This document shows positions 1 to 10,321 of a stretch of DNA of 64,000 bases, one piece after another. Origin of the DNA: Pseudisothecium myosuroides (taxonomy: Eukaryota > Streptophyta > Bryopsida > Hypnales > Lembophyllaceae). The number at the start of each line of letters is the position of its first letter. Position 1 is the stretch's first letter. The stretch lies in the NCBI GenBank assembly GCA_951799445.1, contig OX637296.1, forward strand, positions 7,254,001 through 7,318,000. The letters run 5' to 3'. Under the pieces are notes generated by a model. It made no database searches. It was not told where the DNA came from and saw nothing but the letters and a program-made list of their open reading frames with translations. The position numbers and the translations under genes were made by a program.

Positions 1-549
1 ACGCATTCCCAGCGCCGTGCAAACAGTGGAGACGTATACCGTCGCTTTGCCTTGAAGTATGGACTAGATACCTCCAGAGCTGACTTTTCTACTAGCAGTG
101 AAGCGGATCTCGTTGCAGGAGGCAGAGAAGAAACCTTCGTGGAGCGTCTTACACGTGCATGGTCTGTTCTCTTTCCTGCGAAGTCTAAGCCATCCTCAAA
201 TAGAGAGATCGCCAAGCAGCGCCTGAAAATGATATTAGTGTCTGACAGGTGTTCTGTAAATGATGAAGCTAAAAAGAAGATCGTGACCAATATTGTTGGC
301 GCTCTCTCCGATTTTGTTGAGATCCAGTCCGAGGAGAAGGTCCAGTTCGATGTGACCTCTGACGCAGAACTCAATACAGTTTGCTCCGTGACGGTGCCTG
401 TTCGGAGGGTGAGACCCCAGTACCAAGAGTTCAGCAGGGAGCTTGTGAACGCTGAGCTGGAGTCATTTGATTACGAGGAAGCGGAAGGGTCTTTTCGAAT
501 GGTTGATATCCGGTTTGAGCGTCCAGGAGTTGACGACATTCAGGATTGA
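1..549 (+). CDS. MINE1: Plastid division site factor MinE (5' partial)
   Basis: The frame is open to the window edge, so the start codon and transit peptide lie upstream; 182 residues are visible and end at TGA 547-549. MinE works with MinD on the stromal face of the inner envelope to place the FtsZ ring. Visible are an amphipathic segment (FVERLTRAWSVLFPA) like the MinE membrane-targeting region, then the MinD-contact helix (IAKQRLKMILVSDR), then the beta-rich topological-specificity domain ending SVTVPVRRVRPQYQE, which matches plant MinE closely. A variable acidic tail of about 35 residues follows, as in other plant MinE proteins. The codon at 52 is TTG inside the open frame, not a start. 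The family is recognised from conserved motifs; the symbol follows plant usage. Confidence 0.93.
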   Translation, partial: THSQRRANSGDVYRRFALKYGLDTSRADFSTSSEADLVAGGREETFVERLTRAWSVLFPAKSKPSSNREIAKQRLKMILVSDRCSVNDEAKKKIVTNIVGALSDFVEIQSEEKVQFDVTSDAELNTVCSVTVPVRRVRPQYQEFSRELVNAELESFDYEEAEGSFRMVDIRFERPGVDDIQD

Positions 550-1730
550 TGGGTTGCAAGCTGCTACTGCTCAGTTTGCTTTAGAGTTCTGCGACATGGA
601 GGATCTTGTAACTCTTCAAGCGAGGTTTGCAATCGGTTCCTCAAGACAAGCTGTCCATATATGCATCGATTCCTGCATGTGCCCTCAAATTTCTTGTCAC
701 GAAGAAGCCACGCTGAGTTCTTGAAGGCTTCTGTTCTCCTTCGGAATCAAGGTCTCTCGCTTGAATCAGGATCAACGGCCAAATCTCGGGATTACCGACA
801 ATAACCATCTGAGGTCTTATTGACTACATTGGAAAAGTGCGTCCCCGAGATGATTTAATGAGCAGAGGGTAACATCCAAAGAAGCAGCTTAGAATTGCTT
901 GTTCATAGAACACTGAAGACTGAGTGCAGTCAATTCCTAGAAGATTTAATGACCAGTGCAGTACAATGCATTTCACTTCTAAGCAGTGTTTGCTGTTAGG
1001 TTGGGCACTCTCAACACTAGTAAGTTTACTCTGGTTTGTACCCTTTCTGCTATTCAACTTTTGATCTCGTTGAATAGCTGTAAATATCCTGTCCTTCCCC
1101 AGCTTTTCTTGAAGTTACTTCTTCGGTAGTGGATGGGTTTCTTGTAGCATTGTTCCAGCTAGCAAGAGCAACCTTTAAGGAAATTGAGGTCCGGAATTCA
1201 GGGGCAGTACAACTGTTACAGTAGATTCACTTCATGAGGAAGAGTACAGAGAAATCAAGCAGTGTATCTGCGCATTCATGTTTGCCCTGCAGTATTTCCG
1301 CAAATCCATGGATTTAAAACCTCATATTGACTGTCAATAACATGCTGTGTCACTAACTGGTTTTGCTCTGTTATGTTTTAACTCCTCGATGCCCATATGG
1401 ACCAACGTCTCCATTTCTGTAACGCAATTGCCAAACAAGAAGCACTCTTGAAAGTTCCCTGAAGATGACCTAAAAGTTTTTGGAAAGCGAGGAACCAACT
1501 ATACAAGATTATGAGGAGTCTAATTACTTGAACAAGAATCTCAACTTTTCAATAAGGCAAATGGACTGCACCTGCCGAAGTATGGCGACTTTACTCTACC
1601 TGCTCAGCAGGTCTCTGCACTCTAGGCAAGCTCTGTGCACTCCCGCAGCTAGCTTCACAAGTCTACAAATCCTGGGGTCCACCAGACGTCACTACACGGA
1701 TTCCGAGGATCTCTCACTCCTGCGGCCTGC
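550..1730. other. MinE 3' flank, no gene seen
   Basis: This stretch follows the MinE stop codon. It holds the presumed 3' UTR and intergenic DNA. Short open frames on both strands have no recognisable family and no splice partners. I see no repeat or RNA gene. Confidence 0.5.
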
Positions 1731-1945
1731 GCTACATTCGACGGATCTCTTGCCCTGTGCTCCTGGGTTTGGTATTTGCCGTGCTTGGACGGTGTTCGCC
1801 ATTTGCAAAGTGACCCCGCCCCTCTGCCGTAGTCGGACTCGCGCTAGTTTCTGCGCCATGGCGGGCAAGACGTCCTGCGGAGTCTTCAGCGGAGGCGATT
1901 CTGATCCACGCCATCTTCTGCAGTCACGTCTAAATTTGTGCTGAA
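1731..1945. promoter_or_regulatory. GC-rich island, probable promoter/5' UTR region of kinase copy 1
   Basis: A locally GC- and CpG-rich patch in an otherwise AT-rich window lies about 1 kb upstream of the first coding exon of the kinase-LOTUS gene at 2922. Frames on both strands are open through it, as expected from high GC, but the translations look unlike any family I know. A promoter or 5' UTR role is inferred from position and composition only. Confidence 0.3.
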
Positions 1946-1984
1946 ATCCTCTCAGATTCCGCCCCCCTTTTTGGAGTTGTTCGT

Positions 1985-2565
1985 TGGGATGATAGTCGGT
2001 AAATAATTTCCAACAAATTGTCGGTATTACGGGTGCAAGGTTGTGGGGGATACAGCTTGGGTGAGGAGCTTGGAGGTTAGCATTCGTGTGAGCATGGTGA
2101 GTGGTTTTGAATCGTACGTGACCTCTTTGTGTTTGAAATTGAAGGATTGGTGAAGTATATGTTCTGTCACCACTTTAGCTACCTTTCTGACTGTATTACA
2201 TGGAAATACTTCAGGCTGAGAATTGCGTCGATGGTGTTCTGGATGTGCTAATTACTCTAGCTCCTACCCTGCCAACGTTGGAGTCCCTGATATACGCGCC
2301 ATAGCTAGCCCCGGCAGGATAGGGTTTTGTGCAGGCTGCATCGATTGCTGTTATCACTGCACTGACCATCTGTAATCGTCTTGCTTTGTGTGATAGTCGC
2401 TCACATTTCACCGACAATTTTGGAGGTGACGGTCGGTAAATATTTTCCTAAGGGTGAGCAATCGGACAGTGTCCGTCTTGGTGGCACGATTGTGGATGTT
2501 GCAGCTTGGGGGAAGAACTAGGATGTTTGCTACTCGTATGACCATGGTGTGTTGCTTTTATTTCT
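1985..2565 (+). repeat. Two diverged direct repeats of about 130 bp
   Basis: Segments about 1990-2125 and 2428-2565 share GGTCGGTAAAT-like starts, then GCAGCTTGGG, then a GTATGACCATGGTG-like end. They lie about 440 bp apart upstream of the kinase start and could be a duplicated piece of leader or promoter. Confidence 0.4.
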
Positions 2566-2921
2566 GAGTGATTCTCGATATCTTTTTGTGGTTGCGTTAT
2601 TCTGTGAGGTGAAGTTTTTGTTCGGTTACGGAGTAAGTTATCCGGCTTAGGTTTAGACGGATCAGGTGTGCTTTACCAACGTGCCATCTTGCGTTTTGAA
2701 AACTTCGATGTTCTGTCATCACTTTTGCTCAATTCATATGATATTTTATTGTGCGAGTACATTTTAAAGTGATCCGAAATCATAGGATTAGGATTCAGGG
2801 ACTGAGGGATTATCACGTTGTGTTGCAGGGTGTTAATTCTTATTGTCCTTCAGAACGTTTTATGCGTTCTTGGCTTGGGCTAGGAGCTGTAAAGTACTAG
2901 TTCCTTGTCTTTTTGGGTGCC

Positions 2922-5900
2922 ATGGCTGGAAACAGCTGGATTCAGTATTTTACCGGCGGGTTGTTTAAGGGAAGAGCTCCTGAATTCGGTAATCCTTCTC
3001 TTACTGGAAACATTTGAAGTTCATAGTTTGGTGTTCCTAGTAATAAGTGTCATAAATCTGTAGTTGCCAGATCAGATATACCCGGTTATCAGGGTCGGCA
3101 ACTCAGCAATTTATGCCGAATAATTAAATAAAGTTGCGAAAAATGGTTCAGCGGTCGCTTTTAGAATTAATAAAAAATTCAATTTTTTTGTTTTTCTTAT
3201 TTTTTCAAGAATTCGACGCTTCCATTATAGGAACATTAAGAGGGTGGTAAATTTATTATTCTGAGATTTGCATGTGGCCCATTCTGAAATTTTCTGATAG
3301 TTGGGCATTTGCAGCATTAATTTATTTATTTTCCGACTCTCTCAAAGTAATTTCCAGAAAAATTTAACTTTTGTTTTTTTAATATGATTTTTGCCGACCC
3401 TGATAGCTGGGTACGATACTCTACCATCTGTAAATTGTCCGTAAATTGTTTCAACTAATTTTGACACATATTAACGTTGTCTATTGATTAGCACATGATT
3501 GTTCTTGTGATGTAGCCCAGACGGCCAGGCATTACCTACAACTCACAACAGAATGTATGGAGAGAGTACGAATGAGGACTTTGCAAGACGATTCCACATC
3601 AACAGATGTCAAATTCAACCATGAGCAGTGCAAATACTTGGCCACTAAACTGGAATGGGCAATCCACTGTGCGCTCTTAGAGAGCCACTTCCCCGAAAGT
3701 CTTGCTGAACGTGAGGATGCAGCGAAGTGTCTTGAACTTTACATGATCCTCTTAATGTTGGCCAGGGAAGTGGAGGGCTTCATTGAAAGGTGTTCCAAGG
3801 AGAATTGGATTCAAGCTGCTGTCATTTTGGCAAACATGTCGGATCACGTTTGGTCACTGAGTTTTGACTTGGAGCTGTGTACAATGTTCTTCTCCTTCAA
3901 GAAATCACGATGCTTGACCTCGGAAGAATTTTCTGATATCAGGAGTCTTGAACTCAAACTTGTCAAAGAGAAGGCACTCGTTGATGATGAAACATTGTCT
4001 GCTTGTGTAAAAGCTCTGATTGAGTCAGGCGAAGCAAGTGACGATGACTATAAGTTGGCGACAATTTTACTTGCAAGAATCGATGGATTAAGGCAACAAA
4101 GTCCACATCTTGGTATATCAGAATCATCACAATTGAGTCTTCATGAAAGATCAGACATTTCAAACTTGAAATACGATGTGAAGATTGGAAATGGAGGCTT
4201 TGGTACTGTGTATAAAGCCATTTGGTGCGGAGTTGAAGTAGCTGTGAAGACATTTCATGGACCAGAGAACCCAGAATTCAAGAAGGAAGTGTCAATTTGT
4301 GCGAGGGTGTCTCATCCTAATACTGCGTCTTTGCTATTTTATGGAGTGGAAAATGGAGAATGCTCTATAGTAATGGAGTTGATGGATGAAGATCTCCAAT
4401 CTTTGATGAGAACCAGACTGCGATGCAACCGATCACGTGAATCTCCATTCTGCATTTTCGTAGCGCTTGACCTAATGCTTCAAATAGCCGAGGGAATGTC
4501 TTACCTACACAAATTGAGGATTGTACACAGGGATTTGAAGTCTTATAATATCTTGGTTCGATGTGTGACCTCAACTGAAGTAGATGGACATGAATATGTA
4601 CATGCCAAAGTGGCAGATTTTGGATTGTCAAGTACCAAGGAGAAGAGCATGACATATTCCAACCAGACTCTAAATATGGGTACTACAAGATGGATGGCCC
4701 CAGAATTGTTTGGGCATGGAAGGCCCCAGAAAGAGGCCTATCCTTTCAAGAGCGATGTTTACAGCTTTGCCATGGTTTGTTATGAAATTTTGACGGGAAA
4801 ATTTCCATTTACAACCGTTTTTAGCAATGCTGAAATAAAAAGGAAAGTCTTGGCCGGTGATCGTCCAGAATTACCTGATCAATGTCCCAGCAAGCTAAGG
4901 AGGTTGATTGAAAGATGTTGGAGCCCGGAGGCGAGGGCACGCCCTCGTTTTGCTGAGATATGTTTGGAGTTGGCGTATCTGAAAAGCTTACAAACGTCAT
5001 GTAAGTCTCTTTGATCACAATATTCGGATCTATAGCAAGTGCATTACACTAAAGAAGGAAAGCTTAAGAGTTTCTCTTCTCTAACTTTTCTTTGGATTTT
5101 CTTTCACCTGTAAGTCTTGTTGTTTGTCTTGAGCCGTTTTGGTTATTTTGCCAGTGAACCAAAAAGTGAGGCCCAAGTTATACAATCATTGTCAACGTTC
5201 GAAGAAGGTTGGAATAGCATTTGAGTGAGGTGTACTTGCTTCGTGTGCTGGTAATTGTTGTGATTGACTTCTTTTTGTGCATTATTTTGGACAGGGTCAA
5301 GCGTGGGGACTTATGCAATGTCAAATTCTGTAGCCTGTGTGCATCCTGCTGCTGCAAGGAAGGGTGGTGATGTTGCTGATCAGCCTTTGCCGGTGGTGAA
5401 CAAACAAGTGTGAGTTTATCAACGGGGCTTGAATTTTTTCGCTTCTTTGTGTCTGGTGTGTGGGTTTTTTGAATGAATGGTTTCTGGAGTGTTGGTTTAT
5501 AATGGTGTGCTGAAGGCTTTGTGTACAATGCAGGATCCTTGCTGAAAGCAGTGAAGCAGAATCACTAGCAGAAGTCCTAGCCCCTCTGGAAACTGAAGCA
5601 GACTCACTGGTAATGCCTCAGTCCCTACCGACGTGGATGCAGAGTCACTAGTTGCCGACTCTAAGAAATGGGGAGTTTTCATCAACGAAAACACCATGTC
5701 CGAATCTCTCACTGTCGTTGCAAACCTTGTATTTCTTTTAGATAGATTTCTCTCAAGCGAATATCGAATTTCTCATCAGTCGAAACGAACCAGGTTCTAA
5801 TGTATTCATTTTGGACAAATCTTGCAGGCTCGAATGTTCCGGTTGGCCCAGTTTAAGCGAGAACTTCAGGAGCTTCTAATCAGCTATTCTTACGTCATCC

Positions 5901-6270
5901 CGTTGAGAAGTTTCATGATTGCGTACAGACGACGCTACGACAAGGACCTCGACGTGCGAAACTTTGGAGCAAATAGCTTGAACGCCTTACTCCAGAAGGT
6001 ACTTCTGTCTAGTCATTATTGTATCCCTGAAACATCTTTCACGTGCTTTTTATATGGTCCATGATAGTTTTCGATAGTCTCATTAGAACCTGAACATAAT
6101 GCGTGAATTAGTGTGGTTTACTAGTATTGACTGGTTGACGCTGGTCTCCTAAAAGAGAGATGAACTAAATGGAACTACCTTGTTCTTAAACATGGCAGGT
6201 CACAGATGTTGCTGTACTGAAGACGACGACTGCCAATAATGTTAGAGAAGTGTGTCTGGTTGCTGTGTGA
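2922..6270 (+). CDS. TKL protein kinase with C-terminal LOTUS/OST-HTH-like domain, copy 1 (6 exons, 661 aa)
   Basis: Exons: 2922-2988, 3516-5000, 5295-5409, 5534-5609, 5828-5998, 6199-6270; all introns are GT-AG and the summed length (1986 nt) is in frame. Residues 1-22 (MAGNSWIQYFTGG...) form a small first exon that is also present in the copy at 56.9 kb. Residues 37-230 are a helical region resembling the HeLo/MLKL-type bundle found before some plant TKL kinases. The kinase domain (about 243-510) has GNGGFG (247-252), VAVK Lys267, HRD Asp362, DFG Asp390 and GTTRWMAPE, so it looks active. A Ser/Glu-rich linker (518-581) leads to a LOTUS-like domain (582-661) with KRELQELL, the PLRSF helix, LDVRNFG and SLNALLQKVTDVAVL. 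LOTUS domains bind RNA or Vasa-type helicases in other proteins. The kinase call is firm, the LOTUS call good, and the substrate is unknown. An unspliced form would stop at 5014, just after the kinase. Confidence 0.88.
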
Positions 6271-6745
6271 AGTCGTTGAGATTGTGGAAGGCATGAATCG
6301 ATATCCTAGTCATTGATGTGGATCTGTGTGAATTTTTGGACTATTCTGACTTGATTTTCAGTTGTGGATTGTGGATCAGCTACTGTTTTTTTTCCACACA
6401 ACACAACAACCAGTGTTTATTAGAAAGGAACTTTGCGATTATTTTTCTGTGCTGTGGAGCATTTGAAGAGGAGATCAGAGTATTTCATACACAGAAATCT
6501 TGTACTTTGTATTTGGAGAGTCATCGTTTGAGCATCAAATAGCAGCAGCTCTCCCAAAGTCACCGATCTAGATATTACTTGAATTGCTAGAAGCTTTGTG
6601 TGTTCATTCTCTCTACCCTAAATACTAAGCAATGGTTGAAAAATGTAGAAAGTTTTGTATTAACCCCCAAGTGCTTAGGCCTTTCCAAGTGTGTTTTTCT
6701 ATGAATAAAAAGCACGGGTTTATAGTTATCTCCAATGAAGTAAAT
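3425..6745 (+). repeat. Segmental duplication, source unit (partner 15631-18868)
   Basis: The sequence from about 3425 (inside kinase intron 1) to about 6745 (past the 3' UTR) recurs at about 15631-18868 at high identity, including introns and the 3' flank. Small indels in introns separate the copies. The first exon (2922-2988) is outside the duplicated block. The direction of copying is inferred: this unit has the complete gene. Confidence 0.9.
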
Positions 6746-6940
6746 TTTTTTTGTTTCAAGCGGTGTAATTGTAAATCATCGTTTGAGTTCCATGATCTTG
6801 ATGTAGGAGAGTTTTGCCGTCGTGGCATGGTTTGATATGTTAAGGAGAGGCAGATTAAGACTAATAATGCTCATTGCTAGCCTTGTACAAGTTTCCAACA
6901 GGGTGAGTATGAAGAAGAAATTTCATTGGTGTAGGCAGTG

Positions 6941-7667
6941 GGGTGATTGCATGAAATACTTCTACTATTTTCTGTCACACATTGCATGCTGATTAGTTTT
7001 TTGGCCATAATTTTTGGGTTTTGATTCAAAATGATTCAAAATTCATAGACAAGGTACTTATGACTATTATACACCTTTTTTATTTTTTTGGAATTTAAAA
7101 AAAATATTTTACTATTTAATAATAGCCCCCGATATTATCTCACAAATGCCAATTTGGAGGGGTTTAGTACTATTTAGTACCCATAAAAAAGAATTTGGAG
7201 TTGAAATTGGTAGAGATGGTCTTCTAGTAGACCTGTGGCTATTGTCAAAAGGAATTCTAAAAATATTTAATTTTATGTGGTGTAGAAGTCTATAAAGTGA
7301 GCCCCTTACTGCTTGCATTTTGAAACATGTAAAAAATTATTTTGGCGGGTTTTTTGGTGAATGAACATCTCCATAGAGTTGCCAAATGGATTTTTTTTAA
7401 TTTTTAATTTTTATTTTTTCCTATTTTCTACTAATTAAAACATCAAAGTATGTATTTTCTTGAGATTTGGCACTTTTCTAGTTCTCTTACTTAGAGAATT
7501 TTTAATGAATTTCCTTTGGAAGTTACCTTCATCTTAAAGGTGCATACATTGGCGATACTTTTTATTTTAAAAAAAAACTAATTTTCTAATTTTAAAGTAC
7601 TCTAGAAAAAATCATGAGTATTGTTGCAAAACGCAACAAATTGTATAGGTGTTTTGTGCAATCACCC
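6941..7667. mobile_element. Non-autonomous TIR transposon, GGGTGATTGC family, copy 1
   Basis: The ends are GGGTGATTGCA and its inverse TGCAATCACCC, flanked by AGTG on both sides (6937-6940 and 7668-7671). The interior matches the copy at 57924-58666, for instance the ATTAAAACRTCAAAGTA block and the TTCTAATTTT...AAAGTACTC stretch near the right end. No transposase frame is present. The superfamily is unassigned. Confidence 0.75.
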
Positions 7668-7837
7668 AGTGAGAGAAATTTGAGAGAAATACAGAGTTTC
7701 TACTACCACTAACCTACATTAACGAATCCATCTAACATAATCTAAATGCAAGAGACTTTTGCCATTGTAACATGTTTTGATTGGTTAAGCAATCAAAGAA
7801 GTCAAATGACTCAATTCTCCTACATTGACATTATGTT

Positions 7838-7947
7838 GGTAATTGCAAAGTAGGTCAAGTTATCAAAACCAATCGCCGAGTAGTACCAACCTTGGTAGGT
7901 CCTAACTGTCTATTATTTTTGATAACTTGGTCTGCTTTGCAATTACC
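7838..7947. other. Imperfect hairpin, 31-bp arms, 48-nt loop
   Basis: Arms 7838-7868 and 7917-7947 pair with about three mismatches (GGTAATTGCAAAG... against ...CTTTGCAATTACC). The size is compatible with a miRNA-type or MITE-type foldback. Expression is unknown. Confidence 0.6.
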
Positions 7948-8084
7948 TAGTCCACAACAATTGATTTCACATTCAATCCTTTTTTGGATAGAAACAAGAA
8001 AACTCTTGTTGCTGCGAGCACGTTGTCGCACCATTTGTATTCTTAAGGTCGATTTATCTCACGTAAAATTATGAGCAAGAATCC

Positions 8085-8830
8085 ATACCTTAAGTTTGTT
8101 TGTTTGTTTTGTTTGTTTTGTTTGTCACGTTGGGATCTCCCGGACCGTGCATCCCCCGGCGGCTTGCTTGGTACCATCGGAAAGCCCTCGGCAAGGAAGG
8201 ATGTACAGGCTTGGTTTCGTCGTGTTTGGAGTTACGGTGCAGAAGTTATTGAATTTTGAAGTACTTATGGATCAAAAAATTAGGAAATTACTTTTACTGT
8301 GATTTTGGTCGCGTTCTTGGTACCGTCGGAAAGCCCTCAGCAAGGAGGGGTGCACAAGCTTCGTTTTGTGGCACTTGGACATGGGATGTGAAAGTTATGG
8401 ATTTTTTAATTATTTTTGGTTCTAAAAAATTACTAAATTATACTAAATTATGTATCTTTTGAACCGTCTGTCAATTTGTTACGTTCTTGGTACTGTTCAA
8501 AACCCCTTGGCGAGGAGGGGTGCACGGGCTTTATTTTATGGCGGTTGGACCTAAGTTGTGAAAGTTATGGATTTTCTAGTTTTTTTTTGTTCTTAAAAAT
8601 TACTAAATCATACTAAATTATGTACCTTTTGAACCGTGTGTCAAATTATCAAGTTCTTCATACCGTTGGAAAGCCCTCGGCAAGGAGGGATGCATGGGCT
8701 TTGTTTTGTGGCATTTGGACCTACTGTGGGAAAGTTATGGATTTTAGAGTTATTTTTTGTTTTTTAAATGACTTTTACTTTTGTTTTGGATGTGTCAACG
8801 GCACAGGGCTACACTAGTAAAAATGAAATT
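8085..8830 (+). repeat. Tandem repeat of about 150-171 bp, four diverged units
   Basis: Each unit carries AAAGCCCTCGGCAAGGAGGG, then GGGCTTTGTTTTGTGGC, then GTGAAAGTTATGGATTTT. Units begin at about 8181, 8330, 8499 and 8670 (steps 149, 169, 171). A single-unit relative lies at 62280-62550. Both copies start with a TTTGTTTGTTTTGTT run and end near CACTAGTRAAAA, so this is a dispersed repeat whose core has been amplified here. Confidence 0.8.
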
Positions 8831-9550
8831 AACTCTCATTATCATTAAGAATATCACAAGATTGATGCAAAATGTGGTATGCGAACATTTGCTGGACTCG
8901 ATAGCAGTGAAATACAAGATCTGAACAAGCCGATACACTCCATGACCAGTGCCTCATCGTGATTTTCCATCCTCAAATCATTCAGACACATGCTTCTCAA
9001 GCTGATTTACAGTAATTTAGTAGCCAATGCAAATTCCCGCAAGCAATGATATGAATGGTTCCAGCAACCACTGGCAAACAAGGAAATCCAGAGGGAATAA
9101 ACAAGTCGATCTCAGGTGACCCCGTTTGGAAGTTTGGCCAGTGCTGGTGGACATCAAGACATGGTCCAGAAAACAGTCGAACTTGATTCATGTCTACAAA
9201 TGGCACGAAACAAGCGTGTCGTCCGGCGCCAATGAATCAACACAAGAAGCAGCACTTCCAATTCGCGCCATTGGAGTAACATGGCGCGAAAAGGAACGAT
9301 TCCACGAAGATGAAGAACGAAATTTTTTCAAAAACCTGCATTTGCAATCCACATATTGCAAACTGATCCACGACAGTCACCGATATCGCACACAGCGACG
9401 AGGCAGACAAGTCCAGGCAGGCGGGAGGAGGAGGCAGCGACGAGGGAGACAGCAGTGAGACCAGACCGAGAAAATCGGATCTGGAGTGTCGGCAGCGCAT
9501 TCGGCGGGGCTGGCGCCTGACCTGACCGCGAAGGAGTCTCGTCATTCAAT

Positions 9551-9556
9551 TATAAG
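9551..9556 (+). promoter_or_regulatory. Candidate TATA box of the RopGAP gene
   Basis: TATAAG follows a GC-rich stretch and precedes a CT-rich leader (CTCCTCTCGCAG...TTGCTCTCTTGCTC), about 770 bp before the proposed ATG at 10322. The gap to the ATG would contain leader exon and intron. This is a position-based inference. Confidence 0.35.
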
Positions 9557-10321
9557 CGCGACCCCTGCTCCTCTCGCAGCGTACTCATTTGCTCTCTTGC
9601 TCAACCAGCTCATTCCCGTTTCATTCTCTTCTTGCATGTTCTCCCACGTAGAACAATCAAACCAAATGCGACATGACGGGAAGCAGTAGCCACAAGTAGT
9701 AACAGGGGGATGCATTTGTAGAACGACAGGGGTTTAGTTTGTTTAAGTTAGATCCAGGGGAAGGGATCCATGGGAGTGTCGGAGGTCGGGTGCGCACGGT
9801 GCTGGAAGATGGGTTTAAGGTGGACGCTACTGCGCACAGTGTGGTGACAGCCGTTGATTTGGGAGTTCATATTTGAAAACGCCGGCATGTATTCAAACTT
9901 AGGGCAGGCTGGAGCGCGGAGGAAGGAGAAGACCAGCAGGTTGAGGAGAGAGTATCATGTTTTTTTCAGATCCTGTTTTTCATTTCGACTGGACGATGCG
10001 GACTGTGGCGGGGACTGGGATCCCTATGGTGTGGAGATGGCGATGGTCTGAGGAGAGCGTGTTTTTCGGACATGGTTAGGGAATGAAACCCCAGGCCAAT
10101 TATTTGGCGAGGATGGCGTTTGCTTATGCGCATTGGTGTTGGATAAAGCTGCAGCAGGTGGAGGTGCTGTGGAGGAGAATCAGCAGTGTCTTATAGTGGT
10201 GGCGTAGAGATTATTTAGGAGGGGTGTTGGAGTTGCCAATGATCGAGTTTGTGGGAGTTTTAGGGGAGTGTTTGCTTCATCGCCGCTGTTGTTGTACTAA
10301 GTTTCTCTGGCGGCAGAAGAG

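Noticed and set aside
1480..1944. Open frame of 154 codons
   Set aside because: It overlaps a GC-rich patch open on both strands, has no family resemblance and lies where a kinase promoter or leader is expected.
8812..8830. CACTA-type terminus CACTAGTAAAA at the end of the tandem repeat
   Set aside because: CACTAGTG is nearly its own inverse and no partner end with a matching duplication was found.
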